Shown here: positions 1 to 13,151 of the stretch, piece by piece
Layout of the letters: every line of letters starts with the position of its first letter
How positions within the stretch are numbered: the stretch's first letter is position 1
Assembly: GCA_029718625.1 (NCBI GenBank)
Contig: CM056387.1
Span: 36,114,931-36,178,930, forward strand
Direction: 5' to 3'
DNA from: Synaphobranchus kaupii
Lineage: Eukaryota > Chordata > Actinopteri > Anguilliformes > Synaphobranchidae
Length of the DNA: 64,000 nt
Notes under the pieces: generated by a model
What the model was told of the DNA's origin: nothing
What the model saw: the letters and a program-made list of their open reading frames with translations, nothing else
The model's database searches: none
Made by a program: the position numbers and the translations under genes

Positions 1-340
1 AATAACACAACACAACCTACTGAGAGATCAATAACACAACACAACCTACTGAGAGATCAATAACACAACACAACCTACTGAGAGATCAATAACACAACAC
101 AACCTACTGAGAGATCAATAACACAACACAACCTACTGAGAGGTCAATAACACAACACAACCTACTGAGAGATCAATAACACAACACAACCTACTGAGAG
201 ATCAATAACACAACACACTGAGAGATCAATAACACAACACAACCTACTGAGAGATCAATAACACAACACAACCTACTGAGAGATCAATAACACAACACAA
301 CCTACTGAGAGATCAATAACACAACACAACCTACTGAGAG
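1..340. repeat. 29-bp minisatellite, about 12 copies
   Basis: The window opens inside a tandem array of a 29-bp unit (AATAACACAACACAACC followed by TACTGAGAGATC). Copies are nearly identical; one copy near 205-220 lacks part of the unit and one has AGGTC for AGATC. The array probably continues to the left of base 1. It ends abruptly at TACTGAGAG/AAACTC. No coding potential is seen. Confidence 0.95.
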
Positions 341-2499
341 AAACTCAAAACCCGCCACGTTTATTTGTTTGTGGCAGGCCTGAAATGACAAAGTACAACA
401 AATGTCAAACAGTGAAAGAATCTTTCCAGACATTACCCAAGCCTATATGGCCACGAAGAGGACTTTCACAGTCTTCCCATCATGCAATAGAGACAGGCTT
501 TCTCAGTACACTGGGCACGTAATGCTTGCCAATCCTCACTGATGCACTGACCCCCCCTTCCTTTTGTGATCACAGGTTTTTGTGTGAGGCGATTTGTCAC
601 GATCCGACCCCCTGGCATGAAACGGTGGGGTAGCAGCCACGGCGCGGGTCTTCAACAGGGAGATTTTCCGTGTAAGATTGTGCCAATCACATAATGTGAT
701 GGCATGTCTGGAACCTCAGCTGAGGAGCGAATTTGGCAAATGTTAATGAACAAAGGAACAAAAACGCGCTGATTTTTCTCCCCGGAAATGGACGGCTGTA
801 AAAATATTTTGAAAACTTTCCACCTTAATTCAACACATTACAACAAATCCCCTACAACCAATGAACATTTGTTCTTTGATTTTCACTTAGACAAGATTCA
901 ATTACCGACCATTTTTTAAAATTAGTTTTGACGATTTCCATACAGAATATCCTCTTTTGTGAAGAAAAAAAGGAACAATTTATATTTTTAGTCCGAATCA
1001 AAGTTAACAGCAAAATGTTCGTCAAGGTCATTTTTGATTTTGACTGAATTAACGAATTGGTGAGCTACACCTGTGCGCCCATAGCCCCAGAGTCACAATA
1101 TTTAACATTTTCAACCAAGCAGGATTGGGGGTCCTATTGGGGTTCACTGAATGAATGTGAAAAGGAGGTGGGTGGGGTTTTTCAGAACAATCTGGGAAAA
1201 CTTCAGAACAATCTGAAAAAAACTGACTGCAAGATGCTGGAGGGGCGGGGTTTGCCGTCCAACCCAACCCATCGACGCGTGTGATTGGTTAAAAACAATT
1301 CCGCCTTTCAAAGCTCTGGATTGGACTAGGTAGGATATCAAAGGATTGCGTTTGACATCCCCGTCCTCCTGTAGCTTGCAGTCAGAGGCCTCTCAGATTA
1401 AAGGTATCAGCGCGGACGTACTCGGACTCGAGTACTGATGTGGTGCTGAGTGTGACGAGCAGCAATTTCTGCAGTAAGAAGCAAAAATAGTTCAATCATT
1501 TCTTTGTGACAGTTAACTGGTTTAAATGCGCAGGTTAAATACAGGCAGGGTGGATGCATGCAGTACCAGGTCTTGCCTGTAGGGGGAGGGGGGTCCTTGG
1601 TCCCACTGGTTTTCTACAGGGGGAGACTGGGGCTACATTCTAATCCAATTTAACACGCTCCCTTCCTTGCTCACTTCCCTCGAGGGAGCCAACGTGTGAC
1701 GCAATTTGCTACGTGCAGTAAGCAAACTTAAAAGGTGCTCTGCAGGGGAGGATTGATGAGAAACAAACAAAAACGGAACCGAACCGGCCTCGCAACATTT
1801 CGGAAGTGCAACACCATAGAGTTGAAATGTGACACATAGTTCTGTGGTGACCGGCCACTTTTTCCATGTGGAGCATTGCATTGTGGGATTCCCTTTTTGC
1901 TGGAAGCTTGCATTGCCTTGGTGGAAGGGAGGATAAACGAGGGAGTGAGGGAATATAATTACTCCCTCCCTTTTCTTAAATTGGATCCGAATCACACTTG
2001 GTGTGGCTGCCATATTTCATCCAGGCATTTTGGGGATGCCCCCCCTTGAAGCAAGGATCCGACCGCAGCCTGGACTTAGATAAAAGTTGGATTCACCTGC
2101 TGTGGGTTTAAAGCCCAGCATCATTTGTTCTGTCACGGAACTAGAGGATCACGTTTGAAAGCATCGGGGAAAAGCGTGAACCGGACCGTTTGTTCCTTTG
2201 TTTGTACTGCCCGATTTCCAAACTTTTCCCTCAGGAACTGTGATCAAAAGGAAGAGAGAAAAACGAAGGAGGCGGCACACGTTCGCTTCAAGCACCATTT
2301 CTTTATTACAAAACAAACAAATAACTCACCTGGGGGAAAAAAATATGAACAGATAGGTCTTCTAACATATATATAATATAGATACCCCCCCCCCCCCAAC
2401 CCTCCCGCATATCGAAGAAATACTGAGATATTTCAAGAAGAGAACACTCAACTGTGCACAGAATCAACAAAGTGAACACGTGTCTCCACACAAAAATAA
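341..2499. other. Unassigned sequence left of the cortexin gene
   Basis: I see no supported gene in this stretch. Short open frames on both strands (for example 1633-2013 minus) have no recognisable motifs and no convincing splice sites. The part from 2302 rightwards may belong to the cortexin 3'UTR. A C-run lies at about 2385-2397. Confidence 0.5.
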
Positions 2500-2738
2500 G
2501 TCGGTCTTAACAAGTGCTTTCAGTCTTGTAATGAGACTTTTCTCTCAAGTAGGAAATATTAGCTTGTTTTAAGTTACCCCATTGGCATATCTAGGAATGA
2601 GTAAAACTCTCACCTCATTGGCAATCCTTTTGTCTTATTTATTTAGCCCAAAAAAAAAAAAGAAATAAGCATTTAAGTCTAAATATAAGACTAAAATACT
2701 TGTTAAGATTGACTTATTTTTTTGGTTTTTGCAGTACA
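2500..2738. repeat. Probable teleost interspersed repeat (MITE-like)
   Basis: This AT-rich stretch has the look of a dispersed fish element that I recognise only in general form: repeated CTTATTT/AAATAAG words, a TTTAGCCCAAAA segment, an A-run and a terminal TTTTTGCAGT. A shorter similar piece (AAATAAGATTAG) occurs near 31885. No coding potential is seen, and family assignment is uncertain. Confidence 0.4.
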
Positions 2739-3751
2739 AACCCCGGCGAGAGGTATGGAGCTCTCCGTTTTAAATGCCACACGGCGTCTCCACTGGAGCC
2801 AGGCTGCACCTTGCGTAGCCACAGACTGTAAACAGGGTACTTAAGGCAAAGAGCTAACTAGGAAGGTGAAGCAGTCCATACAAAAGAGCTACAGACATCT
2901 TCAATAAAGGGATAGTACTATGTATCTATATATATTTATATGTATATAAAAGTTTAATACATCGAGTTTTGTGCTAATCCCGCCGTCCGTGTACTTGTGC
3001 TAATCCCGCTGCCGGTGTACTTGTGCTATGATCGTTTAAAGCTGTTACCGTGGCCGTTTGCTGCCAGCGTTTTGGCCCTCTTTTTCGTGAGGCGCGCAAA
3101 AAGGATTAATCCAGTCCCAAGCCTCGTTTATTACGGATCCAACGGAACCAGGACGCCGGATTAAGTGTGAGAAGGAGCTGTCTGTTGGGTTTATTTTTTA
3201 ATTCTGCCCGTTTTTCTGTGATAAAGACCCGCAGTTCTGGAACTTTCTGACCTAGCCTGTGACATCACTACCATCTTTGTTTGAGAGATTCTAAAGGGGG
3301 GGGGGGGGGGGGGGGCAGAGCCGTCCCTCTTGTGAGAACGGAACAGAAAATGCAGTTTCAGAAGGACCGTTTAAGTAAACTCCCACAAACACCACCCAAA
3401 GACCACTGCATATGCATACAGTACATGTACAAAAAACATGTAAACATTTAACCTTGGAATAACAGCTCGTTGACGTTCCCTCAATCACACTAGTTTGAGG
3501 CCTTTCTCTTTTGCCACAAGCAAAGGCCACATAGACCCCCACCCCCCCCACCCCCCCATCGTCTCGGATTCTTTTCCCGTCTCCTGATTGGCCGCCTCAC
3601 TTCAACGCCAAGTGCAGCCCTCCAATCAAGAGCATTTTAAAGTTTAAAAATGGGGGGGGGCAGTCCTAAAAGTGTGTGCTACGTTTGATGAGAGAAATGT
3701 ACAGACAGCATAAACTCCTATCGATAAAAGTCTGAAAAAATGACCTCAGGG

Positions 3752-3753
<2 letters not shown>

Positions 3754-3836
<83 letters not shown>

Positions 3837-3840
3837 GTAT
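3754..3840. repeat. Compound AT/AC dinucleotide microsatellite
   Basis: About 20 AT dinucleotides run directly into about 18 AC dinucleotides and then a short ATATATGTAT tail. It lies about 230 bp downstream of the cortexin stop codon on the transcribed (minus) strand, so it would be part of the 3'UTR if the UTR is as long as proposed. Confidence 0.95.
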
Positions 3841-4066
3841 GATGACCCAGGATGGAATCACATCAATTCCAAGCTGCCCCTCAGAAAAGAGTGGGACACC
3901 TATGTAGTCTGCATAAGGGGTCCTTCAGGCAACGCCATGGCCAGCTATACAGCCCAGTGCCCACCCCCCCCCCCCCCTTCAGGCACAGCGATAGCCACCT
4001 TTGCAGTTCTCATGAAGGGTCCCTCAGGCAATGCGGCAGCCACCTACACAGCCCCAGGACCCAAGT

Positions 4067-5839
<1,773 letters not shown>

Positions 5840-7060
5840 AACTCTTGGAAAGAAATGGAACAGGAAAAATGCAAGGAAATTTCAATATCAGATTTACCAT
5901 TCCTCGGCACTGCCATAAAACACCACAATTGCTTTCTAAACACAGTAATCTCTAAAACCCTGACAGCTTGATGGAAAATCACAAATACTACTCCATCACC
6001 CTGCAAAAAATACCCCAATTTGACACAATCCTAACTTTCAGATCAATAAATCTCCACTAAATTTCACGACACGGAAACAAAAAGGCATCACACATCTTCA
6101 CCACACCTTCTTAGGCAACGCTCTTATAACTTTCAAAGACCTGGTCCAGAGGTACGGCGTTGGGAGAGAACAATATCTCCCAATACCTGCAGTTAAAATC
6201 CGTCCTCAAATCTAAAATCAACATATCACAGAATGATTTACGTCCACCCCCATTAATCGAAGACATTCACGAAATAACAGCTCCAAAGAAAATGCTCTCC
6301 AAATTTTATGAATTATTAACCCAGACTGATGCTCTATCACTCCCGTCTGCGAAATGGGAAGATTTAGCAATCTCTCCCGGCACCGACTTCTGGACACAAA
6401 TATGCAGGAGCACATTTACTATGACTAACAACACCAACTTACAACTAGTTCAGTTTAAGGAGAGCACATATCACCCAGCACAAGATGTACAAAATGGGAC
6501 ATTACATTACAGGCATTTAGCAGACGCTCTTATCCAGAGCGACTTACACAACTTCTTTGCATTTTTAAATTCTTTTTTACATATATCCATTTATACAGCT
6601 GGATATATACTGAAGCAATTCAGGTTAAGTACCTTTAGCTCAAGGGTACAACGGCAATGCCCTACCTGAGAATCGAACCTGCAACCTTTCAGTTATAAGT
6701 CCATTATACAAGTCCTTAATCATTATACTCCACTGTGTGTGATGAACAGACACAGACATTTGCTCACATTGCACTTTAGACACTCCAGATAACTACTTTA
6801 ATGCCACCTGGCTCTGCCCACCCATTCAAAGTTTCTGGCACAAAATCACTGACACAATACCCCTCTCCTTAAACTGCGGCATTCCACTACCACATTCACT
6901 CTGCCTACTGGAGACAGCAGTGACACCAACAATCCAAAACAGCAAGTCCTTACAGCCTTAACTATCGACAAGGAAACTATCCTCTTACACTGGAAAACTA
7001 GAAATACAGTAAATACTACACATTGGTTAAACCTTCTAATAGAACACATTTCAATGGAAA
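5840..7060 (+). mobile_element. Decayed L1-like LINE, ORF2 3' portion
   Basis: The plus strand encodes broken pieces resembling the C-terminal part of fish L1/Tx1-type ORF2 proteins. One piece at about 6160-6490 reads YLQLKSVLKSKI, then KMLSKFYELL and KWEDLAI. A second at about 6740-7060 reads HIALDTPDNYF, WHKI, then ILLHWKTRN and THWLNLLIEHIS. Frames are interrupted by stops and shifts, and a SINE (6487-6735) splits the two pieces. The 3' end abuts a minisatellite at 7069. The endonuclease and reverse transcriptase parts are missing, so the element is dead. Clade assignment is from motif memory only. Confidence 0.75.
6487..6735 (-). mobile_element. tRNA-derived SINE, nested in the L1-like LINE
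   Basis: Read on the minus strand, the copy has a box-B-like GGTTCGATTC (reverse complement at about 6670-6679), a body with CAGCTGTATAA, and the typical fish tail GTCGCTCTGGATAAGAGCGT then CTGCTAAATGCCTGTAATG. It interrupts the L1-like ORF2 remnant, so it inserted later. At least six other fragments of the same or a related family lie in this window. Confidence 0.8.
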
Positions 7061-7068
7061 AAATAACC

Positions 7069-7910
7069 AGGGATTTTACACTGAGAGTAGCTCTGTAATC
7101 GCCCTTACACCCCTGGGGATTTCACACTGAGAGTAGCTCTGTAATCGTCCTTACACTCCCGGGGATTTCACACTGAGAGTAGCTCTGTAATCGCCCTTAC
7201 ACCCCTGGGGATTTCACACTGAGAGTAGCTCTGTAATCGCCCTTACACCCCTGGGGATTTCACACTGAGAGTAGCTCTGTAATCGCCCTTACACTCCCGG
7301 GGATTTCACACTGAGAGTAGCTCTGTAATCGCCCTTACACCCCTGGGGATTTCACACTGAGAGTAGCTCTGTAATCGTCCTTACACTCCCGGGGATTTCA
7401 CACTGAGAGTAGCTCTGTAATCGCCCTTACACTCCCGGGGATTTCACACTGAGAGTAGCTCTGTAATCGCCTTTACACTCCCAGGGATTTCACACTGAGA
7501 GTAGCTCTGTAATCGCCCTTACACTCCCAGGGATTTCACACTGAGAGTAGCTCTGTAATCGCCTTTACACTCCCGGGGATTTCACACTGAGAGTAGCTCT
7601 GTAATCGCCCTTACACTCCCAGGGATTTCACACTGAGAGTAGCTCTGTAATCGCCCTTACACTCCCAGGGATTTCACACTGAGAGTAGCTCTGTAATCGC
7701 CTTTACACTCCCGGGGATTTCACACTGAGAGTAGCTCTGTAATCGCCCTTACACTCCCAGGGATTTCACACTGAGAGTAGCTCTGTAATCGCCCTTACAC
7801 TCCTGGGGATTTCACACTGAGAGTAGCTCTGTAATCGCCCTTACACCCCTGGGGATTTCACACTGAGAGTAGCTCTGTAATCGCCCTTACACCCCTGGGG
7901 ATTTCACACT
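7069..7910. repeat. 46-bp minisatellite, about 18 copies
   Basis: The unit is GGGGATTTCACACTGAGAG followed by TAGCTCTGTAATCGCCCTTACACCCCT. Copies differ mainly at CCCCTG/TCCCGG/TCCCAG and CGCCCT/CGCCTT/CGTCCT, and the variants are interspersed, which suggests ongoing unequal exchange. There are no spacers, so it is not a CRISPR-type array. It begins directly at the end of the L1-like remnant. Confidence 0.97.
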
Positions 7911-10770
7911 GGAGAAACGGCACACAAAATAATATTTATGTTTTACTTATTTACTGTTTTTTTTCTCCCTCATAAAAGAATGAGCTTCAGTGTGGGAGTC
8001 ACAGAGAGTTATGCCACACTAGATTTTGATGATTCATGTTCCATATCAGTGACTTTGCATATCTCTGATTTGGTGTCTTGTTTTGGTCTCCTTCAGATAT
8101 ATATCCAATTCTAAAAATAACCAAGACTAAACAAAAAAAATAAAACAAGATAAAAACGAACGCCCATATTTCAGCTCACAGCACACAGGGATAGAGGGAT
8201 TCATGAAAGCTGCTGTTGTTTTGCGGGATGTCTTTATTTTCCCCTTTTCCTGGTTTGAAAATGAACAAGCAGATATGCAGACACAGGTCTGTTTTTCTGT
8301 CTCAGGGCTACCTGAAAGGGTCCTGACCCTACGGGGTATCGCACGGTACACTCTGGTTAGGCGTCTACTGGAGATGCCTGTTTGGAACTTTAATCTTGCC
8401 TGGTGATACTGGAGGAACTAAGGCTTTCTCTTTAGAGGAAATGCACCTTGAAACCAAATCTGCATATTTTGGGACTACCTGCTACTATCCTGGTTAGCAG
8501 ATGACAGAATGTTTTGGTAGCTGATTCATATTAACGATGAGTTCTGTAACATTAATATACAAAGCAAATGTGACACGGAATGTGAGAGGAGGATGTGTGA
8601 ATTGTATGTTTATTTTGTGTGGGTTGATAATTAATTTTAGGGCCCCTCGCTTCCATAATAATCGTCCTTTGACGAGTAGGTTTTTGGGGGATGCCACTGT
8701 CGTTCGTGAATAATTTTCGGTCATTGCGAAAATTATGAATGGTCACAATGTTTTGTCAGTTTTTTATGTTAAATGTTGGAGATATTCCTGCCTTTGTGAC
8801 AGAGGCTATGTTTTCAGGTAGTTTTGTTGTCATATAAACAATGGAAAAGCTATCACTGTGAAGCAGAGTTACACACCTCTAAAAAAACGCAAACTCTCCT
8901 TGTGTAATCCTAGATTGTGTTGTTTGAATGCGCGTCAATCAGGGTGGTACATTTTTCCACAAAATATCCACCATTCTCTTACTCTACACACATAGTTTTC
9001 TGAAACATATTTTTTTTGGGTAGTGGATGTGACCAAGGCCCTTTATGTTCTGGAGTAAATTGTTTCCTTATATTAGCACAAACAAGGAAAACAGAGGCAC
9101 CATTGCTGTTCAGTTATATAAATATAGCTTTAGTAATCTGGCAGACCTGTATAGGAAATTAAAAACAGATCTCCAGAGTGTTTCTGCTGTGACAGCTTCT
9201 GTTAGCTTGACAAAAGCTGGCAGTTATGGCAGTTTTTAATTTCCTACATGGAACAGAGCAAAGATACCCATACGCTTTTTAAAAATGAATCTGCTCATCT
9301 GACATTTGCTTTACGCCACTCTATGTCCAATTTTAGCTACAACTTAATTTTGAATTGTTTTTCTTTTTCATCAACTGAGAAATAGCCTTTTTTTTTTTTT
9401 AAAGCACACCTTGTTGCCCACATTACAGCTATTTAAAACAATCTATGAATATATAACACTATATATTGAACACTCCATCACGTTTATTGTTTTGCTTTAT
9501 TTCAAGCAATTATTTAATATTATTAATTCAAAAATTGGTTTATGTAGCCCAAAGTGCCTCACAGAAAACATAAAGGAGATTTAAAAAAGTACACAAAAGA
9601 TTATTGTAAAATAAACATTTCCAAGAAAACACAAAAACACAGTCAATCCAACCGGAAAAATACTTATAGCACTAAAATTAGGAACATAAAAACATAAAAA
9701 TATAAAAAAATGTAAATATTTAAATATGGGAATAAAGGCATCCCTAAAAGCAGCTAAAAGCTAACGTAAAACTGATGTCCTGGCCAGGGTCTGGTGAAAA
9801 TAAAAAGGAGAGCTGACTAAGCCCTCTTTTGTATTTTAGGATTCATGCGGAGAAGGGATCACAGCTCAGAAGGGACTACGGCAGGGGGTCAAACCCCTAA
9901 CCGCGCAGGGGGGGGGGGGGGGGGGGGGGGGTCTCGTACATGGCTCGAGGGTCAGGCCGCACACGTCTTGTTGCTATCTCCTGCTATCTCTTATTTCCTT
10001 CTTACACGGCTTTTACCCTCTGGACCTTCCTGTGCACTTCTCCCTAAAGGAGCGACTCCTCTCATCACCGCCAAAGTACCGATCTCCTTTTTTCATTCCG
10101 CAAAATCCTGGACCGGACTCAAGTGATCCCATTTCAACACTTAACGCCGGGGATGGGTTTGGTACAGAATGGCACGGAACAACGGAGGTAAACAGTTTTG
10201 GGACAGACTCGGAAAACTGTGGACTAGCAAATCCACACGCCACGTAGAGGACGCCACGTCATGCACCACGACACAGCTCCCGCACGCTAAATCTTCCGAA
10301 AAAAACACACATTGACCTGCTTTTACCTACAGTATATCATGGGCTCGTTTCTCCAACACTTTACACAAAGTCCGCGCTTTCCGAATAAGCAGGAAAAAGA
10401 TTACTAGACAAAAAAAGCCCCCCCCCACCATTTTAAACAAGCTTAAATTCGTCATTGCACGTGTGACGCTTCACTCAAAACTCCCACATGATAATAAAAG
10501 CCCCCCCCCCCCCCCGAAATAGTTTTGGATTGTGCCGTTTGTGTGGCATCTCACTGTCCTGTCTGGGTTTTAAAATGTGCCCCCCCCATCCCAAATCCCC
10601 ATTTTCTGTTTCCCTCCACTGAGGAAAAACCGACTCCGGGAACTCTGCCGTCACGCTTCGCTGGTCTTCCTGGAGCGTTGTCACAGAGAGGTGAGAGAGA
10701 TGCCAGGGTTTCTGCGGGCGAGCGGAGCATTGGTCGGTGGGTGGGTGGGGGGGATGCTGGAGCTCTGAAG
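7911..10770. other. Non-coding spacer
   Basis: No gene is supported. The stretch is mostly AT-rich. A piece at about 9500-9600 (TTATGTAGCCCAAAGTGCCTCACAG) resembles a dispersed fish repeat. A 20-plus G-run lies at about 9909-9931 and C-runs at about 10420 and 10501-10515. The GC-rich part 9840-10250 has open frames on both strands but no recognisable protein. Confidence 0.5.
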
Positions 10771-11639
10771 TCCTTTATGTGAGCCGTTCTGGCTGTTAGC
10801 ATGCTAGCTAGCATGTCTTTTATGTGAGCCCTTCAGGCTGTTAGCATGCTAGCTAGCATGTCTTTTATGTGAGCCCTTCGGGCTGTTAGCATGCTAGCTA
10901 GCATGTCCTTTATGTTAGCCCTTCTGGCTGTTAGCATGCTAGCTAGCATATCTTTTATATGAGCCCTTCAGGCTGTTAGCATGCTAGCTAGCATGTCTTT
11001 TATGTGAGCCCTTCGGGCTGTTAGCATGCTAGCTAGCATGTCTTTTATGTGAGCCCTTCAGGCTGTTAGCATGCTAGCTAGCATATCTTTTATGTGAGCC
11101 CTTCAGGCTGTTAGCATGCTAGCTAGCATATCTTTTATGTGAGCCCTTCAGGCTGTTAGCATGCTAGCTAGCATGTCTTTTATCTGAGCCCTTTGGGCTG
11201 TTAGCATGCTAGCTAGCATGTCTTTTATGTGAGCCCTTCTGGCTGTTAGCATGCTAGCAATCATGTCCTTTATATGAGCCCTTCAGGCTGTTAGCATGCT
11301 AGCTAGCATGTCTTTTATGTGAGCCCTTCAGGCTGTTAGCATGCTAGCTAGCATATCCTTTATGTGAGCCCTTCTAGCTGTTAGAATGCTAGCTAGCATG
11401 TCCTTTATGTGAGCCCTTCTAGCTGTTAGAATGCTAGCTAGCATGTCCTTTATGTGAACCCTTCAGGCTGTTAGCATGCTAGCAATCATGTCCTTTATAT
11501 GAGCCCTTCTAGCTGTTAGAATGCTAGCTAGCATGTCCTTTATGTGAGCCCTTCTGGCTGTTAGCATGCTAGCTAGCATATCCTTTATGTGAGCCCGTTC
11601 TGGCTGGCTGCTAGCATGCTAGCCATGTGAGCCCTTCAT
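10771..11639. repeat. 45-bp minisatellite, about 19 copies, with nested palindrome
   Basis: The unit is TCTTTTATGTGAGCCCTTC, then AGGCTGTTAGCATGCTAGCTAGCATG. Each unit contains the self-complementary core GCTAGCATGCTAGC, so the array holds about 19 potential small hairpins at 45-bp spacing. Variants (GGGCTG, TAGCTG, TGGCTG; one AGCAATCATG type) recur in non-adjacent copies. It is not coding. Confidence 0.97.
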
Positions 11640-12600
11640 TGGTTCGTTTCTGATCAGAAATCGTGACTGCCGTCCTATCCCGTCGCCCCTGCAATGTCAT
11701 GTGATAACCGCTCACGGCTCCGGGTTTATTTTTAATGGTGCCCTGTCCAACCATCCACTGTAACCTTAAAAAAAATATAAAAAAAAATACACACATTATA
11801 TAAAATTTTTATGCGTGCCTCACATTTTTGTTTCTGGATTATGGCTTATTTTTAAGTCTTCATCTTCCTGCATTATTTGTAGTTTTAGAATTTTACTACT
11901 ACTTTATCTTCTTACTGTAGTTTTCTTCTAATTTTTCTGATGGTGGGCAGCACAACCACATGATAGATGGTGTAAAAAATTTAATCTCTATTACTATGGG
12001 CCAGATGTTTTTCGACTAACCACCAGTGGGTCCTTCAATTACGACCTTGCGGTGTTGAGCAGGGGAGCCTTTAGTACTGATTGCAGAATTTGCTGTGTCT
12101 GCAGGCACCGTTTGTGAAAACAAACAACCGTGAGGACTAAACTTAAGAACTGGCAGTGCGGTAGGCTTACACTCCTTTCTCTGTGAAGAAGAGAGAAGCC
12201 AGGCTTAAATCCTGGGCAGCGGAAGCAGCGATTGTGCTTGCTCTGCTGCATATATATTCTATTTGCAGGAAGGCTGCATTGTGTATTTGGTGTGGAGGTA
12301 AAATCATACTTCCTGCCGTGAAATTGCAAGCAGGCAATATAACCGAAAAATAATCCCAAACAAAGGTATGTGTAGCCGCCTATTATCCTATTACAGAAAT
12401 TGAATATTCTATCGTGTATTGTAAATACGTGGACTTTCCTTTTTTGAATTCTTTTAAAAAGAAAAACATAATAATGCAGGTGAATAACTTTCCAGACAAC
12501 CAATATGCATGTATAAAGATAAACACATTTCATATATTTTATCTCAATATTTTTTTAAATTCCAAGTGAAACCCAAAACTTGCAGTGGACAATATCTCAA
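11640..12600. other. Non-coding spacer
   Basis: Nothing gene-like is supported. The longest open frame (12039-12533 minus) has no motif or splice context that I recognise. Confidence 0.45.
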
Positions 12601-12718
12601 CCCCCCCCCCTTATGGAAATGTAATAGACTGCAGTATATTTTAAATATATTGTGAAGATAATTTTGATATATTTTCAATATACTGCAGTATATTATTTTT
12701 CCATAAGGGGCCCCCCCC
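12601..12718. mobile_element. Short MITE with inverted ends
   Basis: The element starts with a C-run and CTTATGGAAATGTAATAGAC and ends with the inverted counterpart (ATTATTTTTCCATAAGGGG plus C-run). Both arms carry ACTGCAGTATATT, and the middle is AT-rich. This symmetrical layout of about 118 bp is typical of a non-autonomous DNA transposon. Target-site duplications are obscured by the C-runs. Confidence 0.75.
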
Positions 12719-13084
12719 TTTAAGTTTTGACCCTCAAGCTAAAGATGGACTGAGGATTACCCTCAAGCTGTCTCAGCAACTCAAGGATAATAAAATACTG
12801 ATAAGATGGTTGCAATGTCACCTTGCTCATAAAAAAAAAAGTGTAATAAAAAAAAATAGAGAGAAGCTCTGCCAGTCATGGTGGCAGTGATTGCTTGATA
12901 CTTTCTGGCAATTTCTATATTCCGACAAGGATTTTGGACATAATAGCGGGTGCTTAAGTATCCACCAATCACCATTGGTGTTGTTCTGTTGGTTGTAATC
13001 AACGTACTCTGTGATTGGTAGCTGCTACATTATGGGAAGGATGTGCTTTGTCTTGTCTGTTCTGTAGTGATCTTGATGATGTTT

Positions 13085-13151
13085 CTGTATGCACTTACTG
13101 TACGTCGCTTTGGATAAAAGCGTCTGCTAAATGAATGTAATGTAATGTAAT
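13085..13151 (+). mobile_element. SINE 3' tail fragment
   Basis: The segment ACTGTACGTCGCTTTGGATA, then AAAGCGTCTGCTAAATGAAT and the ATGTAATGTAAT tail, is the 3' end of the tRNA-derived SINE family also seen at 6487-6735. The 5' tRNA-like part is not recognisable upstream. Confidence 0.75.

Larger units (their letters stand above)
2302..4066 (-). other. Candidate 3'UTR of the cortexin gene
   Basis: The minus strand downstream of the cortexin stop codon has no long open frame. It carries several AATAAA hexamers (TTTATT on the plus strand at 3190-3195, 3127-3132 and 2302-2307) that could end the transcript. The AT/AC microsatellite at 3754-3840 and two homopolymer G/C runs would lie inside such a UTR. 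The true end cannot be chosen from sequence alone. Confidence 0.35.

Noticed and set aside
6160..6669. A 169-residue host gene
   Set aside because: The frame matches the decayed C-terminal part of an L1-like ORF2 and runs into a SINE.
7069..11639. CRISPR-like regular repeats
   Set aside because: The 46-bp and 45-bp units are directly adjacent with no spacers, and the surrounding DNA is vertebrate.
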